From the NCBI GenBank assembly GCA_963575745.1, contig CAUYUJ010021045.1:46629-110628 (forward strand): a DNA stretch of 64,000 nucleotides, written 5' to 3'. The position numbers and the translations under genes are program-made. Below, one piece after another: positions 9,008-19,455 of this stretch (positions are counted from its first letter, which is position 1; every line of letters starts with the position of its first letter). The stretch comes from Prorocentrum cordatum. Lineage: Eukaryota > Sar > Dinophyceae > Prorocentrales > Prorocentraceae. The notes under the pieces are model-generated. The model was not told the origin of the DNA and made no database searches. It saw nothing but the letters and a program-made list of their open reading frames with translations.

Positions 9008-9728
9008 ATCCCTCCCCACCTGAGCGACGCAGCACAACGGGGTCGATTGCGCCGACATGCGCCCGTAAGCTGCCCGCGTCGGGTCGCGCGTGAGCGCCGT
9101 CGTTACCAGCGTGGCGTGCCGCGCTGGCGGCCCGCGGAAGCCACCAGCGGAAGGTCGCTGTGTCTTCGCGCGCAAGAAGCGTTGTGTTCGTCGTTCCTCT
9201 GTCGCCCGGACTTTTGTCTTCTGCCGTTCTCGTCGGTTCCCGGAGGATGTGTGCTTGCCCCAGGAGGCGTTCCAGCAGCTGCTCCTCGCCCACAGCTGTC
9301 CGGGGGCGCCCGAAACGTCCTCCTCCCCCTCCTAGAGAACATGAGTGAACAGGGCTGCCGACACGGCCCGGCCTCTGGGGGTGACCCGAGTCATGACCCA
9401 GGCGTGCGGCACGATCCCTTGCTTGTCGCGCCCCCCCTCCTCCCTCTCGCCTCTCGCTATGGAGCTACGGCTAAGACGCTGAAGTGAGGACCGCTTGTTG
9501 GGGCTGCACGCCGCCACCGTGCAGTGGCTGAAGCCTGGCGTATCGCACCCCTTGTCCGCCTTCTCTTCCCAGGCAGCGTCCGATGTCATGCTTCTCGAAA
9601 CATGTGGGACTGCTCGGACAAAAGTTCCGACCACCTTGAGTCGCTTGGGAGAGGCCGTCTATCGGCGTGCTGGGGAGGCATTGCATTGAGCCGCAGAGCC
9701 AACAAGCCGTTGCTGCCTGGGGTAGGAC
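9008..9728. other. Low-repeat stretch, several protein-like frames
   Basis: No dispersed repeat recognised. On plus, 9230-9330 reads FPEDVCLPQEAFQQLLLAHS and 9495-9689 reads VMLLETCGTARTKVPTTLSR, but the opposite strand also looks protein-like, so strand cannot be decided. No known domain. Confidence 0.25.
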
Positions 9729-9820
9729 AAGCCGCGTGCAGACGCACGGGCTCGGGAAGAGCAGCGTGTACACGTACAGCTTCGGAGAAAGCTGCGTGTG
9801 TGCATACGGGCTCGGGGTAG
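9729..9820 (+). repeat. 30-bp unit x3 (10-codon repeat)
   Basis: Three 30-bp units beginning GCCGCGTGCAGACGC, GCAGCGTGTACACGT and GCTGCGTGTGTGCAT. In one plus frame they read AACRRTGSGR, AACTRTASEK, AACVHTGSG. Confidence 0.75.
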
Positions 9821-10006
9821 AAAAAAGCGAGGACCACTTCGGGCTCGGGATGGCCCTGCTTCGAGGGCCGCTGCCTACGCCTGAACATTGGGAGCCTCTC
9901 CGTGGCCAAGGCCCGCCGTGGCCAGAACTGGCCCTTCGCTCCCTATCTGGCGCCCCGTATGGTAGCCATGTCGATTGCCTGCTCCTCATGTCGTCCTCCT
10001 TCTCCC

Positions 10007-10097
10007 CCTCCTGCCGTCCTCGTCCTCCTCCTCCTCCTCCTCCTCCTCCTCCTCCTCCTCCTCCTCCTCCTCCTCCTCCTCTTCCTCCTCCTTTTCC
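10007..10097 (-). repeat. (CCT)n array
   Basis: Near-pure CCT/TCC with CTT interruptions at the end. Confidence 0.95.
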
Positions 10098-10199
10098 TCA
10101 TGCGCGTCCGGCCACCGCCTCGAGGCTGCCTGGGAAGACGGCATCCTCCCTCTTCGTCTTGCTTCTGCTGCTGATTCCCCCGCCCGCCAGCCTCGCGTC

Positions 10200-10512
10200 C
10201 TTGCAGAGCCCATCTCGATTCGGTCGATCCGATTCGCTACCAATCTCGCCCGGCTCGACCCGATTCGATTTCGATGTTCGGGCGGTCCAATGCGGCCCCA
10301 TGTTTGCAAGGCTTAGTTGTGCATCTTGCCGCAGCCGGTCCTATCCGGTTTCGATTATGTGCCGATGCAGCCCGATCCAATGCAAGTTCCGATCCGATTC
10401 AGCGCTTCGATGCTGACTGCTTCTGCCTGGCGGAGAGGGGTCCTGGAGGTTTTCCCCGTTTGCGGGCCTCCCGGGGTCCTCCTGGAGCAGGGGGGGAGTC
10501 AAAAAACGATTC
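10200..10512. repeat. Diverged O-like module followed by a G fragment
   Basis: ATCTCGATTCGGTCGATCCG and CCGATTCAGCG resemble family O in composition. 10440-10512 (TTTTCCCCGTTTGCGGGCC, then GTCAAAAAACGATTC) resembles family G. Confidence 0.4.
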
Positions 10513-10575
10513 GTAATTATCATGGCGAAGGACCCAACCATATGCAGTCGTGAGTAACGCAATGGAAAATACCGT

Positions 10576-11387
10576 CCTCGGTGGAGCTCCCTATGGGGCC
10601 ACGAACCTTGTGAGGAGTGCGCCGAAATGGGGGTGGAACTGCATGCGAACTGTGCCACTGGGGCCTTCGGTGGAGCTCCCCATGGGGGCACGAACCGTGT
10701 GAGGGGTGCGCCGAAACGGAGGTGGAACTGCATGCGAACTTTGCCACTCGGGCCCTCGGTGGAACTCCTTGTGGGCCACGAACCGTGTGAGGGGTGCGCC
10801 GAAACGGGGGTGGAATCGTGTGAGAGGTGCGCCGAAATGGGGGTGGAACTGCATGCGAACTCTGCCACTGGGGCCCTCGGTGGAGCTCCACATGAGGCCA
10901 CGAACTGTGTGAGAGGTGCGCCGGAATGGGAGTGGAACTGCATGCGAACTTTGCCATTGAGGCTTGCAGCAGGGCTACCTATGGGGCCACGAACCGTGTG
11001 AGGGGTGCGCCGAAATGGGGGTGGAACTGCATGCGAACTTTGCCACTGGGGCCTCGGTGGAGCTCCCCATGGGGCTACGAACCGTGTGAGAGGTGCGCCG
11101 CAACGGGGGTGGAACTACATGCGAACTTTGCCACTGGGGCCCTCGTTGGAGGTCCCTATGGGGCCACGAACCGTGTGAGGGGTGCACCGAAATGGGGGTG
11201 GAACTGCATGCGAACTTTGCCACTTGGGCCTTCGGTGGAGCTCCCTATGGGGCCACGAACCGTGTGAAGGGTGTGCCGAAATTGGGTGGAACTGCATGCG
11301 AACTTTGTCACTGAGGCCTGCGGTAGAGCTCCCTATGGGGCCACGAACCGTGTGAGGGGTGCGCCGAAATGGAGTGGAATTGCATGA
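10576..11387 (-). repeat. Family E tandem array, reverse orientation
   Basis: Units of about 88-90 bp with CCTCGGTGGAGCTCCCTATG, GTGTGAGGGGTGCGCCG and GGAACTGCATGCGAAC. The reverse complement matches the 6501-7316 units. One unit near 10790-10840 has an internal partial duplication. The open frames across it are artefacts of the period. Confidence 0.95.
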
Positions 11388-11803
11388 AGATTCCTTCTGA
11401 TATTTCTTTGAGATTAACGTGAGGTTCAGTTTGATTGGGGTTTTCCTTCTTGGACACCCTTCAGACTCCCATGGGATTAATTTAGGATCCCGTTGGGGCT
11501 CCTTTGAGATTCCTGTGCGTGCTGGGGAGTGCGACGGCCGTCGCGTCGCCACCTTCGATGACTCCCTGCTGGCAAGGTCCCAGGGCGGCACAAATGATTC
11601 TCAAGTTCATGTGTCAGTTCATGTGCCAACGACACCGCAGGGAGGCGCCGCCAAAAATGCTGAGTGACTGTTTCTCACCAGGGCAGGCTGGCGAGATCGT
11701 TTGGGTGGGGTACTGGTGGCTCCCCAGGGTCAGGGGACCTCTTGGGGCCCTCTTGGCCCGCCTTTGCGCTCCCCTGACCCGCAGGAAGACCACGCGACAC
11801 GCC
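11388..11803. other. Spacer, nothing recognised
   Basis: No tandem repeat or terminal inverted repeat seen. Short frames only. Confidence 0.4.
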
Positions 11804-11808
11804 CCAAG

Positions 11809-11969
11809 TGAAGGGACCCCAGGACACAAATAAATACACACAAATGAAATGATTGCCCATATTTTCCTATATTTTCTGAGTTTTCGTCTTCCCCCCCACG
11901 TCCCATATTTTCCCATATTTTCCTGGGAGTGGACGATTAATTGTGTCTGTGTGTTTTTTCCCCTCCTGG
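11809..11969 (-). mobile_element. Family D element, copy 1 (161 bp)
   Basis: Reverse orientation: starts TGAAGG, ends CCTCCTGG, contains ATTTTCCCATATTTTCC and GATTAATTGTGTCTGTGTG. Flanked by identical CCAAG at 11804-11808 and 11970-11974. Confidence 0.92.
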
Positions 11970-11974
11970 CCAAG

Positions 11975-12490
11975 GGCCACGCGGGGGGCGGCCCCAGAGT
12001 GGCGCGGGGAGCCATTTCGAGGTATGCGACGAGCCCCCGGGGGACCTCCGGCCATCGGGGGTCGGGGCCCCCAAAAGGAAAAGAGTGCCGACCACGTCCG
12101 ACTGCTTGGCATCGCTCGGACGTGTGCATTTTTCCTTCGGCGAGGACCATCGAGGAGCATCCTGGATCATCTGGCGAAAAAACCACGCACGAAACCGAAA
12201 AAAGCACAGGGAATGGACGTCCGAGCGATGGCGAGACTGTGTACGAGGGCTCCTGAGGAACTGGGGGCACGCCACTCCGTGCCCAGGGAAGCGGTGGCGG
12301 GGCTGTGCGAAAGGCCATGCAGTCCTCAGCAGATGCACAGATGAGAAGTCACGCCAGGCCTCCCTCATCGTCGCTGCTCTCTCCCTGTCGGCTGGCCCCA
12401 GCCATCGCCGGTTTCCACCATCGCGGGTCTTCACGGGGAGCGACGCCGATCGCCCATCGACACGCGTCCTGCCCGGGCCATTCTTCAAGA
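11975..12490. other. Low-repeat stretch, no gene identified
   Basis: Open frames of 130-230 codons overlap on both strands, none with a recognisable domain. GC-rich composition alone can give these. Confidence 0.3.
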
Positions 12491-12738
12491 TTGGCCTGGC
12501 CAGGCCAACCCTGACCTCAAGATGTACCCGTCGGTCGTTGGAAGTAGGTACTTCTGGATTCCCAGATCCCAATCTACTCTAGGTGCCTTCCCACGTCAGG
12601 AATCGAACGGTTTTCCCTCTTCCCTTCTCCTTAGGGGGAGGGCGGAGATCCAACCTACTTCCAACGCCTTCCCACCTCATATTTCTACCCACTTCTTCCG
12701 ACCGACGGGTAATCTGAGGCCGAGGATTGGCATGGCCA
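12491..12738. mobile_element. Compound foldback element
   Basis: Outer arms: GGCCTGGCCAGGCC...TACCCGTCGGTCG (12491-12538) pairs imperfectly with CCGACCGACGGGTA...GGCATGGCCA (12698-12738). Inner arms: CGTTGGAAGTAGGT (12536-12549) pairs with ACCTACTTCCAACG (12653-12666). GCCTTCCCAC occurs twice inside. Confidence 0.65.
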
Positions 12739-12997
12739 GAAGAGGCGCATAGAGCCAAAGTTGGCCTGAAGGATGAGCCTTTGAAGCGAGCGATCCTTGC
12801 ATCAACTGGTTCTGGGCATGCTTGTCGTGCTCTCTGCTCCCCCGGTCCAAGAATGCCCGTTGTTTGGCGCGTTCGAGGCGCCTTGCATGCGTATGCTCCA
12901 TCCTCATGGTTGACGTTGACTGTCGCCGGCGTCCTCCTATCTTCGGCGCCACCGCTGTCATCGCCAGGGAGGCCTTCGGAGCGCTTCCCTGCCGGGC

Positions 12998-13232
12998 TTC
13001 TCAGGCGAGACGCCCGGCCCGCCCTAAAAATTGGCCTCGGGGTGCGACACGGAGAAGCTATTTAGAAGGAAAAGGAATGGGGGAGGGGGAGGAGGGGGGA
13101 GGGAAGGGGGGGGGAGGAGGGAGGAGGGATGAGGAGGAGGAGGAGGAGGGAGTAGTAGGGAGGAGGAGGAGGATGAGGAGGATTAGGAAGGAGGGAGGGG
13201 GTAGGAGGAGGAGGAGGAGGAGGAGGAGGAGG
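12998..13232 (+). mobile_element. Family P module ending in (AGG)n
   Basis: GCCCTAAAAATTGGCCTCGG, GTGCGACACGGAGAAG and GGAAAAGGAATGG lead straight into an AGG array (13078-13232). The copy at 32127-32262 has the same order and also ends in a purine array. Confidence 0.6.
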
Positions 13233-13386
13233 CCCAAGGAGGCCCTCGCGCCGAGGCGACGCCTTCGACCGCCAGGAGATCGTGGCCGAGATCGCGCCGG
13301 CCCCTGCCGGGGAGCCCCCCTGCTTTTGGGGAGCCGCGGCGGCGCGCCTCTGCTCCGGGGCGCGCTGGCCAGGAGGGTCGTCTTAA

Positions 13387-13641
13387 GTCGGGCACGTCCC
13401 TCTACAGGAGGAGTATTCAAAGATAGTCAAAAAATAGTCTGGGGACAATTAGTCAAAAAATAGTCAAAAAATAGTCAAACAAATCAAAAAATAGTCAAAA
13501 AAGATTCAAAGATAGTCAAAAAATAGTCTGGAGACAACTATGAAACACTTCAAGATGTCTTCTAACCATGTTTGCTCATTTTTGTTTTCGACTGGTTTTC
13601 ACTTTTCGTTCACGATCCGCCTGCAGGAGGACATGCCCGAC
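13387..13641. mobile_element. Family A TIR element, longest copy (255 bp)
   Basis: Left GTCGGGCACGTCCCTCTACA, right CTGCAGGAGGACATGCCCGAC. The interior has repeated AAAAAATAGTC units, apparently tandem expansion of the motif also seen in the 5106 copy. Confidence 0.85.
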
Positions 13642-13765
13642 CTAAGGGTTGTCAAGGGGACGCCCAGGGGACGCCCAGCACTTGCAGATCGGGAGCTCTC
13701 CGGCCGTGCGATAGAACCGTTTCCGCCGGTTTCTTGTGCCCACCATCTCCCTGCCTCGTCCTCCG

Positions 13766-13967
13766 CTCCTCCTTCTCCTTCTCCTCCTCCTCACCCTCCT
13801 CCTCCTCCTCAGCAGGAGCAGCAGCAGCATCATCAGCATCATCATCGTCATCATCGTCATCATCATCATGATCATCAGCATCATCATAATCGGCATCATC
13901 AGCAGCATCATCATCGGCGGCGGCAGCAGCATCATCGTCATCATCCTCAGAATCATCATAAACCTAG
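13766..13967 (+). repeat. (CTC)n run followed by (CAT)n/(CAG)n array
   Basis: CCT-type repeats to about 13812, then CAGCAG and CATCAT/CGTCAT repeats. One frame gives His/Gln runs; this is composition, not evidence of a gene. Confidence 0.9.
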
Positions 13968-14175
13968 TGTATGATTCCTCCTCCTCCTCTGCCTGACTAT
14001 ATCTCCCCTCCACCTCATCACGTTCTGGCTCCGCCTTCTGGAGAAAGGGGGGGCGGCGGGAGCAGCAAGCGCAGGCGTCGGTGCTCGGCGCTGCACCCGC
14101 ATCGCAGAGAGGTCAGCCACGGGCGGCGGAGGACTGTGAGGAAGAAGGGCACAAGGAGCAGGAGGAGGCCGAAGG

Positions 14176-14268
14176 GAGTCCTCCTCCTCCTCCCCCTCCT
14201 CCCCCTCCGCCTCCTCCTCCTCCTCCTCCTCCTCCTCCTCCTCCCCCTCCTCCCCCTCCTCCTCCTAG
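14176..14268 (-). repeat. (CCT)n array
   Basis: CCT/CCCCT repeats, near pure. Confidence 0.95.
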
Positions 14269-14390
14269 GACAAGGAGGGAGGCAGGGAGGCATGGGGGGG
14301 AATCAGGAGGAGGCCTCGCGGAGCGCAGCTCGCGCCACTTCCCGCGGCTGGGGCGGCGGCGGGGGTCTAGTGTCCGCCTGGGCCAGGCTA

Positions 14391-14392
14391 TA

Positions 14393-14441
<49 letters not shown>
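14391..14441. repeat. (CT)n dinucleotide array
   Basis: About 25 CT units with one TTT interruption. Confidence 0.97.
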
Positions 14442-14442
<1 letters not shown>

Positions 14443-14482
14443 CGCGATGACGTCGCGCTGCGTGTTTTTGCAACTGGCAGCA

Positions 14483-14606
14483 ATAAGGGATCGAACAGTG
14501 ACATAAACATAAGAGCTCTGAGGTCCGCGCGGGGTCCAGCGCCGATCCGAGAAATCCGCGCGGACCTCCGAGTTGTTTTATGTCTATGTCCGTGTTCGTT
14601 CCCCTA
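14483..14606. mobile_element. Family C element, centre deleted
   Basis: Arms GACATAAACATAAGAG...GAGGTCCGCGCGG and CCGCGCGGACCTCCGAG...TTATGTCTATGTC are inverted repeats joined through GTCCAGCGCCGATCCGAG. The GCGCGCCAGG core is missing. Confidence 0.75.
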
Positions 14607-14698
14607 GTGCTGACGTCGGTCTGCTTGGTCTTGGAACTGGCAGCAAGCTGCCGCGGTGCGCGCGGGATTCTCCTGGGCGCGAGAGCTTCTCAGAAGGT

Positions 14699-14719
14699 TC
14701 GGAGGAGGAGGAGGAGGAG

Positions 14720-14754
<35 letters not shown>

Positions 14755-14802
14755 GGAGGAGGAGGAGGAAGAGGAGGAGGAGGAGGAGGAGGAGGAGGAG
14801 GA
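14699..14802 (+). repeat. (GGA)n array
   Basis: GGA with GAA interruptions; poly-Glu, Gly or Arg in the three frames. Confidence 0.95.
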
Positions 14803-14939
14803 CACGGTTGCGGGCGGCGATGCCGGGCAGAGGGTTGCCTTCTTCGGCCCTCTCGGCACGGCGCGCCTCTCCGCTCGCTGGGGGGGGGGGAGGCCCCGGG
14901 CAGGACCGCAGCCCCGCTGCCTCGTAGCAGCCCAGACCC

Positions 14940-15200
14940 CCCTCGCGTCGTGGAGAAATCACGGCGGGATGTTTGTCGCTATGTCCGGCCTCCTGCGCGA
15001 GAAGTCCGCGCGGACCTCCGAGTTCTGATGTGTATGTCCATTGCTCGTTCCCCTATTCTCGCTATTTCCGGCCTCCGGGGGCCTTTTACCGGGCCTCGGG
15101 GCCTTCCAAAAACGCCTCGGGATGAAAAGCCTTCCCCGGGGAAGGGGTCCAGACCTCTGGGGGTCGACGCTGTGAGAAAGTCACGACGTCGGGGGTCTGG
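14940..15200. repeat. Half C element and family G copy, interleaved
   Basis: A hairpin CGTCGTG...CACGGCG at about 14947-14969, half of a C element at 14996-15055 (GTCCGCGCGGACCTCCGAG, then GTTCCCCTA), then a G module at 15056-15200 (GGCCTCCGGGGGCC and CCCCGGGGAAGGGGTCC). Confidence 0.55.
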
Positions 15201-15229
15201 GAGGACTCCATTGTCCCTGCGACGTGCAG

Positions 15230-15880
15230 CAGGATCTGCAAACGAAGTCAGGCTACGACGAGCGCCGAGCGCACCGAGAGGAGGGCGACAAGAACAGCAG
15301 CAGCAGCAGCAGCGGCTGCCGACCTCGACGCCGCCACGGCGCAGGCTTTGCTCGAACGCGCCAGGGCAAGACAGCCGCTGTTCCCTCCCCTTCGCTGGGC
15401 ATCGGTGGCGCCCCCCTGACGCCAGCCAGGACTTTCGGCGCCTAGCCCGAGGGACGTCGAGTCTCGCGTCCTTGCCCAGTCATGCCTTCAGCGGCTTCGA
15501 CGCGCGCGCGGGCGCGCCCCGTGCGGCGGTCTTGGCGGCGACCAGGTTCAGCGAGCTCCGTTTCTCGAGCAGCTGGACGAGCCTGCCGGGTGTCTGTTGC
15601 GGGGACGCGTATCGACAAATGGGCCCGTAGAGTCTCGCAGGGACATGCTGAGGGAGCTCTGGGGCTCTGGAGCCCGGAGTCCATCGAAGCCCTTGGGCTT
15701 CATAGCCTGGGCGTCTCGTGAACGGCCCCTTGTGGCCACAATCCTACAGCTGTGCCGATACTCAAGAGGCATCCCTTCTCCGCCCTGGCCCGGCGTTTAT
15801 TTCGGCAGCACTCCACAAGTCGGCTACGCGCAAGCGCGACCCTTTGCTAGAATCGCTTGGGGGCGCCCCGGACTCTGAGT
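15230..15880 (+). CDS. Protein-like island, unknown, frame interrupted
   Basis: About 15265-15420 reads a helix-like stretch with an Ala run from (AGC)n and then DLDAATAQALLERARARQ. From 15597 another plus frame reads VESRRDMLRELWGSGARSPS and stays open to 15878. The frames differ, so an intron, a frameshift or chance would be needed to join them. The minus strand at 15548-15772 also looks protein-like. No family recognised. Confidence 0.22.
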
Positions 15881-15922
15881 GCGATGCGACAGCGGCGGCT
15901 TGCGCGCTTGGGCTTGCCCCCC

Positions 15923-15942
15923 ACACCACACACACACACACC
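15923..15942. repeat. Short (CA)n run
   Basis: About nine CA units. Confidence 0.8.
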
Positions 15943-16052
15943 TAGGGTGGTCACTCCTCGCGTGCAGTCGATCCAGGAGGCTGGCCGGTCTTCTCAGCTC
16001 CCGCAGAAGGTCACGGGTCGGGCGAGCCCAGAGGACCAGGACACGGTCAAAA

Positions 16053-16264
16053 TTTAGGGGCAACGACAGGGGGAGATAGGCACAGGGGGGAATGCATCGA
16101 CCCCCAATCGCCTATTGATCGCCGATAGGGGTCTGATAGCCCCAACCCGCACAGGAAGGTGCGGATTCACTATCGGGGGCCTATCGCCAATCTATCGGCG
16201 ATGTATCGCCGATTCGTCGATGTTTCCCCCCTATGCCTATCCCCCCCTATCGCTGCCCCTCAAA
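16053..16264. mobile_element. Family H TIR element, intact copy (about 212 bp)
   Basis: Left AGGGGCAACGACAGGGGGAG, right CCCCCCTATCGCTGCCCCT. Inverted similarity runs about 45 bp inward to CATCGAC. The body contains several GGCGATNNATCGCC palindromes. TCAAAA occurs on both sides and could be part of a target duplication. Confidence 0.85.
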
Positions 16265-16419
16265 ACCGCATGGTCAGGATGGGCAAATGTCCCAAGTATA
16301 CCCCTGCATCCTTGCCTCCTCGGTCCATTCCTGGCCACCTCCGCTGGCCGCGCCCCGCTCGAAAAGCTTCGACGTGGGCGTCCAAGGCCCCTGCATCCTT
16401 ATCGCGCAGCCTCATGATA

Positions 16420-16595
16420 CAGTCGGGGCCCTGAAGAAGGAACCCTTTTCGTTGGGGAGGGGCTCCGCGTTCCTTAAGTGTTTCACAGCTTGCCTCAGGC
16501 TTTCCTTATGTTTTCGACAGGAAATCGAAGGTTAACTTATGGAGAAAAGGGGCCTCGTTCCCTATTTAGGGTTCCTTAGGTCAACGCCCCGACTG
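16420..16595. mobile_element. Family R TIR element, copy 1 (176 bp)
   Basis: Starts CAGTCGGGGC and ends GCCCCGACTG, perfect 10-bp inverted ends, flanked by TA on both sides (16418-16419, 16596-16597). CAGT ends plus a TA target recall Tc1/mariner-type elements. Second copy 33042-33217. Confidence 0.9.
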
Positions 16596-16839
16596 TACGC
16601 TCTCAGAGAGTTCCGCAACGCTCTGGGAGCATGCCGGAGCGCCCTGGAACGGCCGCGGCGTTCAGCACAGCCTCCGGGCCCGCCGCCATCTCCGAGATCC
16701 CCGAGGTGTTTCAGTCCGACGTTTCCCAATCGGGCTTGCCTAAGGGGCTTTATATAATCTGTTCGTTTTTAGTGGAGCCAGTACGTGCAAGGCCTGTGCC
16801 GGTTGCCTGGTCTTGTCTCTTCCTCGCTTCGAAGTTGGC

Positions 16840-17000
16840 CGTCTCGGGTTGTTTGGCAGTGCTTCCTTATTGTTTTGAAGAGGCATTCCTCGGGTTGCCA
16901 GGTATGGTTGCCGTACTGTTGTTGAAGAGGCTTTCCTCGGGTTGTTCGAATATGCTTCCTCACCGTTACTGATGAGGCACTCCTTGGGTTGCTTAGTCTT
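16840..17000 (+). repeat. 47-bp tandem repeat, four units
   Basis: GGGTTG recurs at 16846, 16892, 16939 and 16986, each within TCGGGTTG...GAAGAGGCATTCC-like units. Frames continue through because the units are similar; no gene claimed. Confidence 0.8.
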
Positions 17001-17040
17001 CTTGCCTTATTGCATGAATCGGCATACTTGGCTGAATGTC

Positions 17041-17168
17041 TAGCAACGCTAAGTAAAGCAATGCAAAGCAAACAACGCCAAGCAATGCCAGGCTACGCCA
17101 AGCAATGCCAAGCAACGTCGCACAAGGCAAAGCAATGCAAAGCTAAGCAGTGCAATGCTAAGCAATGC
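17041..17168 (-). repeat. AAGCAATGCC-type degenerate array
   Basis: Repeats of AAGCAATGC/AAGCAACGCC, the reverse complement of the TTGCATTGC arrays at 24426-24830 and 33220-33445. Confidence 0.8.
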
Positions 17169-17392
17169 CGCCCAGGGAGCGTTCCCCTAATTTGGGTCGC
17201 GCCGGGTTCACGTCCCGGTCTTGGCTTCGTCGTAACAGGACCGCCCGCACCATCCGTCTCGTTCTGTGGCGCTGGGGCAGAGGGAGCCGTCACGCACCCT
17301 GCTCTCCTCAGGGCTGGACAGCCACCGACATCGAGGGTGCGAGCTTGGGGGCCTTCGACAGTGTGGTGCCGCGGGAAGGGGTAGGCCGCCTC
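17169..17392. other. Spacer, nothing recognised
   Basis: GC-rich, no repeat family or domain seen. A tRNA-like T-arm near 17205 was considered and rejected. Confidence 0.4.
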
Positions 17393-17752
17393 GCCGTCCT
17401 CCCTCCCTCCTTCTCCCTCCTCCCTCCCTCCCTCCTCCCTCCTCCTCATTCGACGAAGGGCAGCGTACAGTCTCACCTCCTCCTCCTCCTCCTTCGACTA
17501 CTCACATCCTCCTCCTCCTCCTCCTCCTCCTCCTCCTCCTCCTCCGACTACTCACCTCCTCTCCTCTCCTCTTGCTCCTCATCCTCCTCCTCCTCTCCTC
17601 ATCCTTCTCCTCCTCCTCCTCCTCCTCTTTTTCCTCCTCCTCCTCCGCCCTCCTCCTCCTTCTCCTCCTTCTCCTTCTCTTCCTCACTCCCTCCCTTCGT
17701 TTCCTTCGCCTTTTGGTTCCTCTCTTCTCCTCCTCCTCATCATCCTCCTCCT
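17393..17752 (-). repeat. Compound (CCT)n/(CCCT)n tract
   Basis: CCCTCCCT repeats to about 17450, a short unique bridge, then CCT arrays to 17690 and again at 17722-17752. A related CTCACTCCCTCCCTCC run lies at 18030-18080. Confidence 0.9.
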
Positions 17753-18232
17753 GGACCGCTCGCCCAGGCAGTAATCGTCACAGGTAGCTCTTTTTGTTTG
17801 CGTCTGTCTGTCCAAGGGGTGGGCAGGATTTGTCCGCTCCAGCTGGCGCCTACAGTTAGCAGCAACGACATCGTGGCGAGGCCCGATGCCGTCCTCTTTC
17901 ACTGGGTTTTCGGTCACGTTCGTAGGACGGCTTTGCGACGAACATGATAATTGCCAGCACGCTTGGAGAGGCGAGTTGTGTATATTATCGCGGTCCGTTC
18001 CCATCTCCTGCTCCTCCAAAAAAAGCTTTTCCTCACTCCCTCCCTCCCTCCTTCCCTCCCTCATCCTCCCTTCCTCCGTTTCCGTCGTCGGCATCGGCGG
18101 TTTCGTCGTCGTGGTTGTGGTGCGTGTTGCTCTGTTCGGGATTATTTTCCCTTCTGCAGTGACCACCACCAACAACAACACCCTCCCTCCCCCGCCTCCC
18201 TCCCTGCCAGGTTCCATGTGTGCCCGTGCTGA

Positions 18233-19010
18233 CTTACGGGAGCGGGCCTGTGCTCGGGTGGATGGGCTTGGGGGCGGGCAGTGGTAGTCGGAGTAAGATG
18301 CCACACGCTTGTGCGCGATGGCCACCTATCGGAAGGTGTTTGCTGTTCAAGGTTGGGCAACCGCCGTGCGGACGAGGCCGCCCACGAACTCACCTCCCCG
18401 GGGCCCACAAGCGCGTTGCCCGTGCCGCCAGCATTCTCCAATTCGTCACGAAGCTCCTCGCACGCAGGCTGTGGGCGATGGGCCCTTGGACCGCCGCGCC
18501 GTCCAGCCGCGATGGGGGTGCACGATGGGCGGTGGCGGAAGCCCCCGCAGCGGCATGGTCCGTCCACATGGGGAGGAAGAGGAGGAGACAGAGGAGGAGG
18601 AGGAGACAGAGGAGGAGGAGGAGGAGGAGGAGGAGGAGGAGGAGGAGAAAGAGGAGGAAGGAAAAACGGCGAGCAGACGCGCAGATTGGTGGCCGTATGG
18701 GGTGTTTGTGGGCATGCGCGACGTAAACGTGCCGCCAAGGAGGCGAAAACCTTGAAACGAGCCCAGCGTAGGCTTGCTGTCGGGCACCGTCTCTGGCGAG
18801 TAGGGCCCTTTGGCTTTTGCGAAGTGTGCGGGGCGCACTCGTGTGACAACTCCCGGAGACGCCCAAGGCTGTCGGCGTCAGTGCGTGAGAACTTCCACCG
18901 GTCGGCGCCGCCTCGACAATCTGTGGCATCGGTTCGGGGCCAAGGGCACCTACGCCTTCCGGAGCGTTCGCCCGCGATGCTGAATTGGGGGGGGGCATTG
19001 AGGTCTTGCC
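18233..19010 (+). pseudogene. Possible decayed retroelement C-terminus (RNase H-like)
   Basis: In the plus frame from 18281, HLSEG is followed by GNRRADEAA at about 18352-18378. This resembles the H...GNxxAD end of retroelement RNase H domains, where the Asp is catalytic. A helix-rich stretch (ILQFVTKLLARRLWAMGPW) follows in the next frame, and a CEVCGA motif comes at about 18822 back in the first frame. A GAG array (18571-18660) interrupts. If real it is frameshifted and non-functional. Other frames also look protein-like, so confidence is low. Confidence 0.3.
18571..18660 (+). repeat. (GAG)n array
   Basis: GAG with ACAGAG interruptions at the start. Confidence 0.93.
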
Positions 19011-19215
19011 TGCCGGTGAGAGTCAGACAGTGAGCAAGCCTCGTCGGGCGTCGCGCGCAGACGCGTCCATCTATGTTTTGTGGTTCTGTCCGCAGCGGAG
19101 GTACGTGCGGCCGTGCCACCTGCGAGGTTCACTCGCCCCTGGCGCTGGTGTGGGCTGCCTGGCCACCCAGCGGATGTTCCCCTTTCCGTCCCCTCCTCGA
19201 TGAATTCAGTCCTCC

Positions 19216-19455
19216 GCCGCCCAGGAGAAGGAGGAGGAGGAGGAGCTGGGATTAAGAGGAGGAGGAGATTGGATTAGCGCACTACGTGGTGACGCCGACA
19301 GTGTCATATGGGCTGGCTACGATTACTTATCCTCAACGAAACTTTGCAGGAACCACAAGCGTCCTTGACAAGCAGCGCACGCGTTCTTCAGGATGTTTGG
19401 CCATCTTGCTTGCTAGCAGGAGGAGGAGAAGGAGAAGGAGAAGGAGGGGGAGGAG
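19216..19455 (+). repeat. Two short (GGA)n runs
   Basis: Purine runs at about 19216-19267 and 19420-19455, the second followed by (GAC)n near 19460-19480. Sequence between them is unassigned. Confidence 0.8.

Noticed and set aside
9955-9975. Spliced-leader-like GTAGCCAT
   Set aside because: Only eight bases agree with the dinoflagellate leader, and the diagnostic TTTTGGCTCAAG part is absent. I found no full match on either strand.
12598-12620. AATCGAAC motif, possible reverse tRNA box B
   Set aside because: No tRNA fold around it; it lies inside the foldback element.
13814-13967. CRISPR-like regular repeats
   Set aside because: Trinucleotide microsatellite without unique spacers. The same applies to every tandem array here.
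17190-17230. Possible tRNA T-arm (GGGTTCACGTCCCGG)
   Set aside because: Box B consensus is broken and no matching box A or cloverleaf can be drawn upstream.
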